Positions 49,895 through 59,095 of a DNA stretch of 60,243 bases are shown here, one piece after another. The position numbers were made by a program, and so were the translations under genes. The notes below the pieces were generated by a model. It saw only the letters and a list, made by a program, of their open reading frames with translations, was not told where the DNA came from and made no database searches. The stretch's first letter is position 1, and every line of letters begins with the position of its first letter. This stretch comes from SIG440 sp045631525 (GTDB lineage: Bacteria; Bacillota; Clostridia; Monoglobales; Monoglobaceae), in the NCBI GenBank assembly GCA_045631525.1, contig JAZQUY010000038.1, forward strand, positions 1 to 60,243, read 5' to 3'.

Positions 49895-50422
49895 TTAATT
49901 AGCGACCTTAACCATCGCGAAGCGAACAACCTTTCCTTTGCAAAGGTAACCACTCATAAGTTCTTCTGATACGGTGTTTTCACCAAATTCCTCATTTTCT
50001 TCGTGCATCACTGCATTGTGGAATTCGGGGTTAAATTCTTCACCCACGGTTTTTATTTTCTCAACACCCAAATCAATCAAAGCGTCCTCAAGCTGTTTAA
50101 GTATCATTTTTACGCCATCCTTAAAACCGCCCTCGCTGTCGTCAGCCATTATTGCACGTTCAAGGTTGTCTTTCACAGGAAGAATTTTTTCAACTGTGTC
50201 GCACACCGCCATAGAGAAAATGTCTTCCCTTTCCTTTGCTGTACGTTTTTTGAAGTTGTCAAATTCTGCCGCGTGACGAAGCATTTTATCTTTTAAAGAG
50301 TCAACCTCTTCCTGAAGAAGTTCTTCAGTTGTTTTTTTCTTTTCAGGCGCTTTTTCCGTTTCGGTTTCTTCAGCCGCTTCAACTGTTTCCTTCTTTATCT
50401 CCTTTGTTTCTTCTGCTGCCAT
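49895..50422 (-). CDS. grpE: Nucleotide exchange factor GrpE
   Basis: 175 residues. Long acidic/Lys coiled-coil N-terminus (EETKEIKKETVEAAEETETE), then LRHAAEFDNFKKRTAKERED, ILPVKDNLERAI, and the beta-wing FNPEFHNAVMHEENEEFGEN and LMSGYLCKGKVVRFAMVKVA. Releases ADP from DnaK. The ATG overlaps the hrcA stop (TAATG). Confidence 0.97.
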   Translation of the reverse strand: MAAEETKEIKKETVEAAEETETEKAPEKKKTTEELLQEEVDSLKDKMLRHAAEFDNFKKRTAKEREDIFSMAVCDTVEKILPVKDNLERAIMADDSEGGFKDGVKMILKQLEDALIDLGVEKIKTVGEEFNPEFHNAVMHEENEEFGENTVSEELMSGYLCKGKVVRFAMVKVAN

Positions 50423-51498
50423 TATGTCTCATCTCCTTTTCCCATTTCAAGCAGTATTTGTCTTGTTCCAAAATCCTTGGTAAGCACACCGCTTAATTGT
50501 GCGGTAAAAAATTCTAGCCCTGAAATAACTCTTGAATAATCCATTCGTTTTGGGCCGATAACACCAAGGAGCCCAATCAGTCTCTCGGACGCACGATAGG
50601 GCGCAATCACAAGGCTGTTGTTTTTCAGTTCATCGAGGGGCATCTCGTCACCGATAAGCACCTTTGTGCAGTTTGTGGGATTTGCCTCAAGAATCAGCTT
50701 TGAAAGGTTTTCTTTATTTTCAAGAACATCAAAAAGCTCTTTCACCTTGTCAACGCTGCTGTATTCAGGAAACCTCAAGATGTTTGAAAGCCCGTCAACA
50801 AAAATCTGTTTGCTGTCAATCTCGGAAACTGCTTCGTGAACAAGTTCAATCACTGAGGTAAGAATTTCAAAGTTATGACCGATTGCTGAGCGGATTTCCA
50901 TCATATTTGAAATGTTTATTTCAGAAATGGTAAGCCCCGCAAGGTTTTGATTTAAGATTTTGCTGAGCTCGTCAGCAAAGCTTTCAGAAATATCCTGATT
51001 GAGCTTGAGCAAGCGGTTTTTGATTATTCCCGATTTGTCAGAAACAATCAGCATGGCGGTGTAGTCATCAACCTTTACCACCTTGATATTTTTTACAACC
51101 CCTGCTTCAGCCGCCGGAAGCATCCCGATAACAGGAAGTCCGGTAATCCCCGAAAACGCCGCCGCAACATCACGTACAATCTTTTCAAGCTCCTGCTTTT
51201 TCATAGAGGTTGCCTGACGCATTTTTTCAATTTCCGCCGCAGTCATCTCGTATTTTTCCATGAGGGAATCCACATACATACGATACCCGCCGGTGGTAGG
51301 AACTCTGCCCGCCGAGGTATGAGGTTGAACCAGAAGTCCCATTTCCTCAAGGTCGCCCATTTCGTTGCGGATTGTGGCGGCACTGAGATTCAGCTCAGGT
51401 TTTTTTGAAATACTTCGTGAGCCAACAGGCTCTGCACTGTTAATATAATCTTCAACTATCGCCTGAAGTATCAGCCTTTTTCTGTCGTCCAAAGCCAT
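50422..51498 (-). CDS. hrcA: Heat-inducible transcription repressor HrcA
   Basis: 358 residues from ATG 51498 with GAGGTGAGACAA upstream. Winged-helix N-terminus (RKRLILQAIVEDYINSAEPV, GSRSISKKPELNLSAATIRN, EMGDLEEMGLLVQPHTSAGR) and GAF-like domain. Binds CIRCE and represses its own operon; GroEL assists folding. First gene of hrcA-grpE-dnaK-dnaJ-prmA. Confidence 0.97.
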   Translation of the reverse strand: MALDDRKRLILQAIVEDYINSAEPVGSRSISKKPELNLSAATIRNEMGDLEEMGLLVQPHTSAGRVPTTGGYRMYVDSLMEKYEMTAAEIEKMRQATSMKKQELEKIVRDVAAAFSGITGLPVIGMLPAAEAGVVKNIKVVKVDDYTAMLIVSDKSGIIKNRLLKLNQDISESFADELSKILNQNLAGLTISEINISNMMEIRSAIGHNFEILTSVIELVHEAVSEIDSKQIFVDGLSNILRFPEYSSVDKVKELFDVLENKENLSKLILEANPTNCTKVLIGDEMPLDELKNNSLVIAPYRASERLIGLLGVIGPKRMDYSRVISGLEFFTAQLSGVLTKDFGTRQILLEMGKGDET

Positions 51499-51530
51499 TT
51501 GTCTCACCTCTTTAAAGTGGTTTTTGTTTG

Positions 51531-51557
51531 TTAGCACTCAAGAGGAAAGAGTGCTAA
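51531..51557 (-). promoter_or_regulatory. CIRCE operator
   Basis: Perfect inverted repeat TTAGCACTC-N9-GAGTGCTAA, the HrcA binding site, between the promoter at 51566-51594 and hrcA. Confidence 0.97.
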
Positions 51558-51565
51558 TTTTCTTT

Positions 51566-51594
51566 ATAATACCATCAAAACCCTTTATTGTCAA
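51566..51594 (-). promoter_or_regulatory. Vegetative promoter of the hrcA operon
   Basis: Minus-strand TTGACA (51589-51594) and TATTAT (51566-51571), 17-bp spacer. CIRCE begins 9 bp after the -10. Confidence 0.88.
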
Positions 51595-51630
51595 TAGTTT
51601 TCACAAAAAAACTTTCACCGAAAAAGCGAC

Positions 51631-51662
51631 AAAAAAGCAGAAAACGCAAAGCGTTTTCTGCT
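51631..51662 (-). terminator. Terminator of the phosphofructokinase gene
   Basis: AGCAGAAAACGC/GCGTTTTCTGCT, 12-bp stem with 3-nt loop, followed by T6 on the minus strand. Confidence 0.88.
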
Positions 51663-51676
51663 CATAATCACTAATT

Positions 51677-52906
51677 TTACCAAACCTTTGGTGCAAACTG
51701 AATTTGCCCGTTTTTATATTTAAGCTCAGGCTCACCCGAGACAAGAGGTTTTGCATATTTTATAAATTCTTCTGTCAAGCCAAATCCGTCGGCTGTAATC
51801 ATGCTTGCCGGGATTTTCTTTTCAAAGTTTGCAATTTCCGTCACATCATAAGGAACGATTTCCATTTTATATGGCTCATCGGAAAGCCTTTTAAAACCGG
51901 GAACCACTCCGCCAAGACCCTGGCAGGCATATTCCACCGCCATTCTTCCTGCAGCATGAGCTTCTGTCACATCGCAAAGGGATGCACCGCTTGACCAGCA
52001 TCTTTGAAGAGTGCTGAGCTCAATTGACCGAGCTTTGAGTCCAAGATTTTCTGCCACCATATCGCGAAGAGTCTGTCCTACACCTCCAAGAGCCGCGTGA
52101 CCGAACTTGTCATTCTTTCTTTTGAGAATACCCTCATTTTCCATTATGTATTTGCCGTCTTTATCACGAATACCCTCTGAAACACAAATCATAACCGAAC
52201 CTTGTTCATTTGCTGTGATTTCCACCTTTTTGAGAAAGGCATCCACATCAAATGCCACCTCAGGAAGACACACCACGTCACAAGCTTTTGTTTCTCTGTC
52301 GTTCGCAAGCGCCGCAGACGCCGCAAGCCACCCAGCATTTCTGCCCATTGCTTCCAAGATAACAACCGACGGCACCTGATAAACCTCAGTATCTTTTTTC
52401 AGCTGACGCATTGAATTGGAAATAAATTTCGCTGCCGAGCCAAATCCTGGGGTGTGGTCCGTAAGATTCAAATCATTATCAATGGTTTTTGGCACACCAA
52501 CAACCACTACGTCAGAACCCACCTCTTTTGCATAACGGCTCATTTTGTCCACGGTGTCCATGGAGTCATTTCCGCCTATACAAAAGAAATAACCAATATC
52601 ATATTTCTTCAAAATCCCAAAGATGTTCTCGAAAAAGGCTTTGTCTTCCTGTGGATCAGGAAGCTTTTTTCGGCACGAGCCAAGATATGATGACGGCGTT
52701 TGCTTCAAAAGGTCCAAAAGCCCATCCTCTTTAAATTTTTCGAGGGGAACAATTTTTTCCTGTTCAACGCCCTCAATACCAAAAAGTCCGCCAAAGACTT
52801 TTCCTATTTTATCCAAGCGTTCAAATCCGCCCTTTATAACCCCCGCCAGTGACGAATTTATCACCGCAGTAGGGCCTCCGGATTGAACAACCAACAAGTT
52901 TTTCAT
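51677..52906 (-). CDS. 6-phosphofructokinase family, probably PPi-dependent
   Basis: 409 residues from ATG 52906 with AAGGAG upstream. PFK fold: NLLVVQSGGPTAVINSSLAG, FFCIGGNDSMDTVDKMSRY, VVGVPKTIDNDLNLTDHTPG, VVILEAMGRNAGWLAASAAL and PEVAF. The second Gly-rich motif reads GGNDS where ATP enzymes have GGDGS and classical PPi enzymes GGDDS, so the phosphoryl donor is inferred. Size and PKTIDNDL suit the clade of clostridial PPi-type enzymes. Single gene. Confidence 0.88.
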   Translation of the reverse strand: MKNLLVVQSGGPTAVINSSLAGVIKGGFERLDKIGKVFGGLFGIEGVEQEKIVPLEKFKEDGLLDLLKQTPSSYLGSCRKKLPDPQEDKAFFENIFGILKKYDIGYFFCIGGNDSMDTVDKMSRYAKEVGSDVVVVGVPKTIDNDLNLTDHTPGFGSAAKFISNSMRQLKKDTEVYQVPSVVILEAMGRNAGWLAASAALANDRETKACDVVCLPEVAFDVDAFLKKVEITANEQGSVMICVSEGIRDKDGKYIMENEGILKRKNDKFGHAALGGVGQTLRDMVAENLGLKARSIELSTLQRCWSSGASLCDVTEAHAAGRMAVEYACQGLGGVVPGFKRLSDEPYKMEIVPYDVTEIANFEKKIPASMITADGFGLTEEFIKYAKPLVSGEPELKYKNGQIQFAPKVW

Positions 52907-52938
52907 TCTATGCACTCTCCTTTTGTAACTTCGTTTCT

Positions 52939-52967
52939 ATTATATTACATCTGGCGTTTTTTTGCAA
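52939..52967 (-). promoter_or_regulatory. Promoter of the phosphofructokinase gene
   Basis: Minus-strand TTGCAA (52962-52967) and TATAAT (52939-52944), 17-bp spacer. Confidence 0.75.
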
Positions 52968-52976
52968 GATAATAAT

Positions 52977-53006
52977 TTGACAGCCCACGTCTTTGTGTGT
53001 TATACT
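52977..53006 (+). promoter_or_regulatory. Promoter of the SDR gene
   Basis: TTGACA (52977-52982) and TATACT (53001-53006), 18-bp spacer, divergent from the phosphofructokinase promoter. Confidence 0.75.
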
Positions 53007-53034
53007 TTTTTAAAGATTTAAAGAGGTGACTTTC

Positions 53035-53784
53035 ATGAAAGCATTGATAACAGGTGCCAGCACAGGTATTGGTCGTGATATGGCAAGAGTTCTTCACAAT
53101 ATGGGGGCAGAGCTTGTTCTGGTCGCCAGAAACACCGCACTCCTTGAGGAACTAAAAACCGAACTTGGCGGAAACCCTCGCATCATATCCCTTGATTTGT
53201 CGGTTCCCGAAAACTGTTATACTCTTTTTGATATGACAGAGGACGAAGGCATTGACATTCTCATAAACAATGCAGGTTTTGGTACATATGGCGAATCAAG
53301 CAGCGTTCCTCTTGAGACCGAGCTGAATATGGTTGACCTCAACATAAAAGCAGTACATATTCTGACAAAGCTTTTCTTAAAAAGTTTTGAAGAAAAAAAT
53401 CATGGGTATATTATGAATGTAGCATCAATCGCCGGTTTTCTTTCAGGGCCGCTGATGTCCACATACTATGCCACAAAGGGTTATGTGGTAAAATTCAGCA
53501 CGGCCCTTTATGAAGAGCTGCGCCGAAAGAAAAGTAATGTTCATATCAGTGTTTTATGCCCTGGTCCGGTTGATACAGAATTCAATAACCGCGCAGGAGT
53601 CTCTTTCATTATAAACGGACACAAAAGTCCCTTTATTGCAGAATACGCAATAAAAAAGATGTTTAGAAATAGGCTTATTATTGCACCAGGTCTTTTTATC
53701 AAACTGGGCATTATTCTACAGCGGTTTGTTCCCACAAAGCTGCTTCTCAAAATTTCGTATATGCTGCAAAGTTGTAAAAAATAA
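53035..53784 (+). CDS. Short-chain dehydrogenase/reductase
   Basis: 249 residues from ATG 53035, preceded by AGAGGTGACTTTC. NAD(P) motif TGASTGIG at 6-13, NNAGFGTYG, catalytic Ser in NVASIAGFLSGP and YATKGYV (Y-x3-K). The C-terminus resembles the YqjQ/DltE-like group (KMFRNRLIIAPGLFIKLGII). Substrate unknown. The terminator CCCAC/GTGGG at 53789-53806 has a poor T-run. Confidence 0.92.
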   Translation: MKALITGASTGIGRDMARVLHNMGAELVLVARNTALLEELKTELGGNPRIISLDLSVPENCYTLFDMTEDEGIDILINNAGFGTYGESSSVPLETELNMVDLNIKAVHILTKLFLKSFEEKNHGYIMNVASIAGFLSGPLMSTYYATKGYVVKFSTALYEELRRKKSNVHISVLCPGPVDTEFNNRAGVSFIINGHKSPFIAEYAIKKMFRNRLIIAPGLFIKLGIILQRFVPTKLLLKISYMLQSCKK

Positions 53785-53820
53785 AAAATTCCCACAAACC
53801 CGTGGGCTTTAAATAAAAAG

Positions 53821-53862
53821 TGAGTTCGAAACCATCCTCACTCAAATCAAAACTAAGGAGGC
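53821..53862 (+). promoter_or_regulatory. PreQ1-I riboswitch
   Basis: AGTGAGTTCGAAACCATC then CTCACT forms the P1 stem-loop. The tail CAAATCAAAACTAAGGAGG pairs back in the H-type pseudoknot of preQ1-I aptamers. The ribosome binding site AAGGAGG is part of the tail, so ligand binding should block translation. It precedes queT, a preQ1-related transporter, which supports the call. Confidence 0.88.
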
Positions 53863-53868
53863 TTTTTT

Positions 53869-54351
53869 ATGAAAAGCAAAACAAAATTTATTATTCACTC
53901 TTCCGTAATCGCCGCGCTGTATACGGCACTTACACTTTTATCAAGTGTACTGGGTCTTTCCAGCGGGGTAATTCAGGTGAGATTTTCAGAAGCTCTCACC
54001 ATTCTTCCCATTTTCACGCCCGCTGCAGTTCCGGGACTTTTTGTGGGTTGTATCCTTGCCAATCTCATCAGCGGCAGCGTCATCCTTGACGTGATTTTCG
54101 GAAGCCTCGCAACCCTTTTGGGTGCGATTTTCACACGGATTTTACGGAAATACCGCGTACTCGCAATCCTCCCCCCTGTTATCTCTAATGCCGTCATCAT
54201 ACCTTTTGTGCTGGTGTATGCATATGGAATCACAGGGTCGCTGTGGTATTTTTCTTTAACCGTAGCCTTGGGCGAAATTATTTCCTGCTGCGCGCTTGGC
54301 GGACTTTTGATGACAGCTCTTGGGCGTTTCCAGAAAAACATTTTCAAATAG
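53869..54351 (+). CDS. queT: QueT family queuosine-precursor transporter
   Basis: 160 residues, five to six membrane helices. SSVIAALYTALTLLSSVLGL, IQVRFSEALTILPIFTPAAV, FVGCILANLISG and DVIFGSLATLLGAI are typical of the QueT ECF S component. Probably works with a shared ECF energy module encoded elsewhere. Controlled by the preQ1-I element directly upstream. Confidence 0.95.
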   Translation: MKSKTKFIIHSSVIAALYTALTLLSSVLGLSSGVIQVRFSEALTILPIFTPAAVPGLFVGCILANLISGSVILDVIFGSLATLLGAIFTRILRKYRVLAILPPVISNAVIIPFVLVYAYGITGSLWYFSLTVALGEIISCCALGGLLMTALGRFQKNIFK

Positions 54352-54362
54352 TGACAAAATTC

Positions 54363-54389
54363 AACGGGGCTTTTTAAAAGCCCCGTTTT
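54363..54389. terminator. Bidirectional terminator between queT and the polysaccharide cluster
   Basis: AACGGGGCTTTT/AAAGCCCCGTT with T on both sides. Confidence 0.88.
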
Positions 54390-54397
54390 TCTTTTCC

Positions 54398-55567
54398 CTA
54401 AAGGTTTTTGGGAAGTCCCATCCTGCTACAATGCTCAGCAAAAGAATCAACCGTTTCTTGTTTTGCATTTGCCATTATCAACACGTTTTTTATTTCTCTT
54501 TTCCGGTTGAATAATATATCAAAAATTCTTATTACCGCATATATCGGATACAAAACACCGCATCTATTAACTGCCGGATAAAGAAGCTTCATAGTCCCTA
54601 CCGTTGGGAAAATCCTTTTTAATATACTTTTGAATTTTGCCCCGCCGCTAACCTTTCCGGCATCTCTTTTCAATATGCCTGATGCGGTACGGTTTTCTGC
54701 ATTCCCAAACTCTCCGCTTCCCAGTATAAAGTGCGCCATTGCTAAAGTTTCATCTGCATAGCTGTCTTTTTTTTGCGTCGAGAACCACATATCCGCAACA
54801 TTCTTAAGCGTGGAATGAAATTTTTCGAGTCCAAGCTTTGAAAGTTCTGCGTTTATATAGTCTCTGTCCATTTTTTCTTTGGACATAACAAATATATCCG
54901 CAACGTGTTTGATTCCAATTCCCCCGCCTGCATAATGCTTGGCAATGTGATTAACCGCAAAAACATAGGTGTCCTCAGGTGACATTTCATGCACAAAACC
55001 TTTGCCTATGCAAAGTACCGCTCTGTCCCATCCATCCTTATAATATTCATAAAGCTTTCCCAGATTGCTGGGTATCAGCTCTTTATGAAGTTCTATAACA
55101 AGCTGACTGCTTTTGAAAATAACCTCATGGAGAGTATCGTGGTCATATTTCATCCCTAAAGACTCCAGTATGGGTATTATCTTTTCAAGATTTTCTGCGT
55201 CCACCAGAATATCCGTATCTGTCATTTCACGAAGAGCTGGAATTGGGTATTTCTTTTTTATGTAAAAGCCTTTCAGCGGAAGACACCGAAGCCCATTTTC
55301 CTCCATTTTTTGAAGAAATGCAGATACAACACGCTCCTGTGCGGTCTCTTTGGCAACGCTTATGTTGAACTCATACCGAAACTTCGCCTGAAGCTCTTTT
55401 GGCATCTTTGCCATTACTTCAGGACAGCACGCAACAAACCCCGAAAGCCCGTGGGCTTTTGAGAATGAATAAAGCTTTTCAAAAGCTATCCCTTCCGGCA
55501 GGACAGCGCTGCTTGCTCTATTTAATACAGATTTAATTATGTTTAAAAGGTATAATATTTCTGTCAT
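54398..55567 (-). CDS. Nucleotidyltransferase-like protein (NTP_transf_5 family)
   Basis: 389 residues. RCLPLKGFYIKKKYPIPALR followed by EMTDTDILVDAENLEKIIP contains the D-x-D of a nucleotidyltransferase fold, as in the uncharacterised family found in polysaccharide and antibiotic clusters. Later VIELHKELIP and VNHIAKHYAGGGIGIKHVAD match that family too. Role in the capsule cluster unknown. 5 bp after the flippase gene, so co-transcribed. Confidence 0.82.
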   Translation of the reverse strand: MTEILYLLNIIKSVLNRASSAVLPEGIAFEKLYSFSKAHGLSGFVACCPEVMAKMPKELQAKFRYEFNISVAKETAQERVVSAFLQKMEENGLRCLPLKGFYIKKKYPIPALREMTDTDILVDAENLEKIIPILESLGMKYDHDTLHEVIFKSSQLVIELHKELIPSNLGKLYEYYKDGWDRAVLCIGKGFVHEMSPEDTYVFAVNHIAKHYAGGGIGIKHVADIFVMSKEKMDRDYINAELSKLGLEKFHSTLKNVADMWFSTQKKDSYADETLAMAHFILGSGEFGNAENRTASGILKRDAGKVSGGAKFKSILKRIFPTVGTMKLLYPAVNRCGVLYPIYAVIRIFDILFNRKREIKNVLIMANAKQETVDSFAEHCSRMGLPKNL

Positions 55568-55572
55568 TTAAA

Positions 55573-57093
55573 TCACCGTTTCAGTTTCTGTTTGATAAAC
55601 GTAACAGCTTGTTTTTTCTCATTAAGGCTTGTACATAAAGTAATGTTTATAATTAAAGCTATGGTGCCAAGAATTATTCCAAAGAATATTAACTCAAACC
55701 AGCCACCAAAGCTGAAAAATCTTTTGATGAAATAACCTATAATCACCGTTAAAGCCAAAGATACAACATTCATGGCAACAGGCTTATAAAACACAGAAGT
55801 TTTTTCGTTTATGCATCGTGCTGCATACGGCACATAAAAAGCCAGATTGAATATCGCATTAAGAACTGAGCTCGTCCCCGCAATAGCATACAAACCCAAC
55901 CCTGTAAATTTTAACAAAATAGGCATAAGAATAATATTTAAAATTCCAACACCTACCTTAACAATAGCAGGAATTTTTATTTTGTTTGTCACGGTTGCAA
56001 TGTTATACATACAATATATTCCTGCGCATACAAAAATGCTCGAAATAGTAAGGACGCTGAGAGCGAATAAAAGGTCTGCGTTCTCATCCGGAACCCAGAG
56101 TCTATAAAACTCCTTGCTCATAACACACAACAGGCCCATACATACATTTGACAAAACGCTTGCAACAATAACTGTTTTTCTCAAACTTTTTAAAAACCTT
56201 TGTTTGTCTTGTTTGGCAAAAGCTATCGTATACTCAGGAATAAACATCGCGGAAACTTGCCAGATAAGCATTTCCACCATGCCAGGAAGAAGTTTTGCCA
56301 CCGATAAGACACCCATTGCTGTTCCACTCAAAAACAAATTTGCAATCAGGACGTCAAAGCCCGTAAACAGTGTAGTTGCAAGATGCTCAATAGAGTTCCA
56401 CATTCCCGAGCTAAGTAATGTCCTGATACTTTCTCTGCCATAATTGCCTTTTTTCACCTCAAGCATAGGCGTTAACGTTTTTGTATATTTAATGTTTGTC
56501 GCAAAAACATAGCCGCTCATAAGCATTGTGGATATCCCTACATAATAAATATGTGGGGACAACAACGAAAAACATCCTAACAAAACAAAAACTTTAATCA
56601 AATAAGACTCCATCTGTCTTTTTGCTTCAAGATCCTTTCGGTTTGATGCAAAAGTAGAACAAGAAAAAGCCGTACCCATTATGTTGAAAAAGAACGATAC
56701 GAAGATACACGCAAATAAAATCTTTACATCTCCTACCAACGGGGAAGAAATATTTATAAACTTTTCAACAAAGCATATGCAAAGTATTGCCGGCAAAAGC
56801 AACACCAAAGTCATAATCAAATTTGCCACAAGCACCGAGTTGAAATATCTATTTGCCTGCTCAATATTCTTTTTGTGAATTTCAATGGTGATAAATCGGC
56901 CGGCCATTGAATTGAGTGCAAGCATAAGCGTGTTTGCATAATTGGTAAAGCTACCTGCCAAAGACACAAACCCATAAGCCTCTGCCCCCACACGATTAAC
57001 AATATAGGGGGTCATAAAGAAACCTATAAGGCTGTTTGTTATAAACACTGCTATATTGGCAATTAGCGTTATCGTAAGCTTTTTATTATTCAT
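55573..57093 (-). CDS. Polysaccharide flippase (Wzx-like)
   Basis: 506 residues with about 12-14 membrane helices. N-terminus KKLTITLIANIAVFITNSLI then GFFMTPYIVNRVGAEAYGFV is characteristic of the oligosaccharide flippase group of the MOP superfamily. Would flip lipid-linked repeat units across the membrane. Overlaps the glycosyltransferase-32 gene by 8 bp. Confidence 0.92.
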   Translation of the reverse strand: MNNKKLTITLIANIAVFITNSLIGFFMTPYIVNRVGAEAYGFVSLAGSFTNYANTLMLALNSMAGRFITIEIHKKNIEQANRYFNSVLVANLIMTLVLLLPAILCICFVEKFINISSPLVGDVKILFACIFVSFFFNIMGTAFSCSTFASNRKDLEAKRQMESYLIKVFVLLGCFSLLSPHIYYVGISTMLMSGYVFATNIKYTKTLTPMLEVKKGNYGRESIRTLLSSGMWNSIEHLATTLFTGFDVLIANLFLSGTAMGVLSVAKLLPGMVEMLIWQVSAMFIPEYTIAFAKQDKQRFLKSLRKTVIVASVLSNVCMGLLCVMSKEFYRLWVPDENADLLFALSVLTISSIFVCAGIYCMYNIATVTNKIKIPAIVKVGVGILNIILMPILLKFTGLGLYAIAGTSSVLNAIFNLAFYVPYAARCINEKTSVFYKPVAMNVVSLALTVIIGYFIKRFFSFGGWFELIFFGIILGTIALIINITLCTSLNEKKQAVTFIKQKLKR

Positions 57094-57898
57094 TCCTGCT
57101 TTTAACCTTCTTCTTTAGCCTTTTAAGTTTAGTCCTCATAACATTCATCATTCCCCATACATCTCCATTCTTAAGATAGTACAAGGGAATCGAAACTATT
57201 TTTGCCATCTGGCGCCCCATATATTTGTGATATTTATGAATAAATGTCGAACGCCAACGCCATTCTTCACTTGTCCAAGACCCATCATAATGGTGTATTG
57301 TATGAGTATTTTTTGTAATATCAAGTTCACCGGTTTTATAATCCTTCGGGCAAAAAAAATCGGATGGATATAAGGCATAAGCACCGTCTATCTCTTGAAA
57401 TTTGTTGTTTAATTCCAAGGAATATTTAGTTAGTGTCATATTTGTTATACTCGTAATGTTTGTTGTTAAATCAAGTTCTCCGTTTTCAAGCACAAACTGC
57501 CTGTCGTCGTAATATGACAGCAAAAGTTTCATCCAATCACCGTTTTTCTTTGATGCCATAATTCCAGTTGGAATATGTTTTTCATCCTCAAATCCTGAAA
57601 ATGCATCGTGATTTAAAAACGAATCCAACTTTTTTGTCACCTCAACATCGGTGTCCATATAAATACCGCCATATTCATATAAAACCTTGAGCCTTGCATA
57701 ATCACTTACAAACGCCCATTTTTTTGTCTCATACGCCTCGCGACAATAATCATTTTGATTTATATCAAAATTCGTTTCATCCCATCTTACAATCTCATAA
57801 TCAGGACAAAATTTCTTCCAGCTTTCAATGCATTTCTGTGCAAGTTCAGGAAGCGGGTTGCCCCCAAACCAGCAGTAATGTATAACCTTTGGTATCAT
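57086..57898 (-). CDS. Glycosyltransferase with DXD motif (family 32-like)
   Basis: 270 residues. IPKVIHYCWFGGNPLPELAQ, CIESWKKFCPDYEIVRWDET, AFVSDYARLKVLYEYGGIYM then DTDVEV give the DxD-type capsular sugar transferase seen in GT32 and OCH1-like proteins. Ends with basic residues. Adds one sugar to the repeat unit; donor and acceptor unknown. Confidence 0.92.
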   Translation of the reverse strand: MIPKVIHYCWFGGNPLPELAQKCIESWKKFCPDYEIVRWDETNFDINQNDYCREAYETKKWAFVSDYARLKVLYEYGGIYMDTDVEVTKKLDSFLNHDAFSGFEDEKHIPTGIMASKKNGDWMKLLLSYYDDRQFVLENGELDLTTNITSITNMTLTKYSLELNNKFQEIDGAYALYPSDFFCPKDYKTGELDITKNTHTIHHYDGSWTSEEWRWRSTFIHKYHKYMGRQMAKIVSIPLYYLKNGDVWGMMNVMRTKLKRLKKKVKSRNE

Positions 57899-57948
57899 TA
57901 TACGACTCCCTTCAAAATCTTATTAAGCAGTATGACTCTGCTTCTATT

Positions 57949-59070
57949 TTAAAATCTTGCCCATGAGGGTAAAATCCATATATATGGTATAAGGTCACCC
58001 TGGTCGAGTATATACGCAGTCAGGGTGAATCGCATTAGGGCATAAAATATAACCAAAAGTCTTGCTGTCCATATGGAATGATGGTCCTTGTAGCACTTGG
58101 GAATATCTGCAAGAAGCCAGGAGGATCCCACCGCAAAATACTTTGCTATTCGCTTTGCATAAGGGCTTACAAAGCCGGACAAAGCAAGTGCTGTAGCAAT
58201 AAGATATAAAAATATAAAAAAGCTGTTCCGCTTATCCACTTCAACCAACTTTTGATAGTGCACAAGAAGAATAATTGCAATCAGCAAAGTCAAATAGAAG
58301 TCTCTGTTTTTCGCTTCAACTTCATTTGACGTATAACCAACATATCTCTGCAATGATTCAGATTCAAATTCCCTGCCTGCAAATGACCCTAAGAATCCCT
58401 CCAGACCGATTGCAACCGCAGCAAATGCAACAAAGATTATAAAAAGTAAAACTCCGGGAATGAGCTTTCCTTCCTTTGTCCATAGAAAATATACAAAAGT
58501 TACAAGAAGTGCCGAGGTGTGGAACGTACCTGCAATCAATACAAAAAGCATAAACCGCAGAAAGTCTTTTTTGAAAACATATTGAAAGCTGAAGACAACA
58601 AGTACAACAGCTACAGATTGTCGCATAATATTAAACGAGCCGGTAAATGTCCCAAAATAAAACAGAAGCATCGAAAGAGCAATGCCATCTTTTTTGTATT
58701 CCTTTGATGCAAGATAAAAAATGCATACCGTGATTGCTGCATATGCACCAAAGAAAACCCTTACACTTTTGAAGTAGCCTAAAACTTTGGTCAAAAACGT
58801 GTAGCCACTCTCCGACAGCCCGGAAACCCCCTCAAAGAGTTCTTTGAAGGGCACTCGCCTGGTATACAAATAATCGCGCATGTATGTAAAAGAATCTGTT
58901 CCGCAGCTTCTGTATGCAGCCATAAGAACAGGGATAGCAAGTGCGATAAAGGTAATAATAAAATAAAGGGAGGTTCTTTTCTTTTGTGTTTGAGAAATAA
59001 AGCCCAGCAGGTATGCCGAACCGCTCAGTGCTCCCAAATAAAACAGCCAGCTGTTAAAATCATTAAACAC
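57949..59070 (-). CDS. EpsG family polysaccharide polymerase (Wzy-like)
   Basis: 373 residues, about ten membrane helices. PVLMAAYRSCGTDSFTYMRD in an early loop and ETDR-type RQSVAVVLVVFSFQYVFKKD with GTFHTSALLVTFVYFL are typical of EpsG. Polymerises repeat units outside the membrane, presumably with the Wzz-like protein and BY-kinase encoded at 12.8-14.5 kb. Confidence 0.92.
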   Translation of the reverse strand: MFNDFNSWLFYLGALSGSAYLLGFISQTQKKRTSLYFIITFIALAIPVLMAAYRSCGTDSFTYMRDYLYTRRVPFKELFEGVSGLSESGYTFLTKVLGYFKSVRVFFGAYAAITVCIFYLASKEYKKDGIALSMLLFYFGTFTGSFNIMRQSVAVVLVVFSFQYVFKKDFLRFMLFVLIAGTFHTSALLVTFVYFLWTKEGKLIPGVLLFIIFVAFAAVAIGLEGFLGSFAGREFESESLQRYVGYTSNEVEAKNRDFYLTLLIAIILLVHYQKLVEVDKRNSFFIFLYLIATALALSGFVSPYAKRIAKYFAVGSSWLLADIPKCYKDHHSIWTARLLVIFYALMRFTLTAYILDQGDLIPYIWILPSWARF

Positions 59071-59095
59071 GGATTGACCTTCCTTTCAATTTAAA

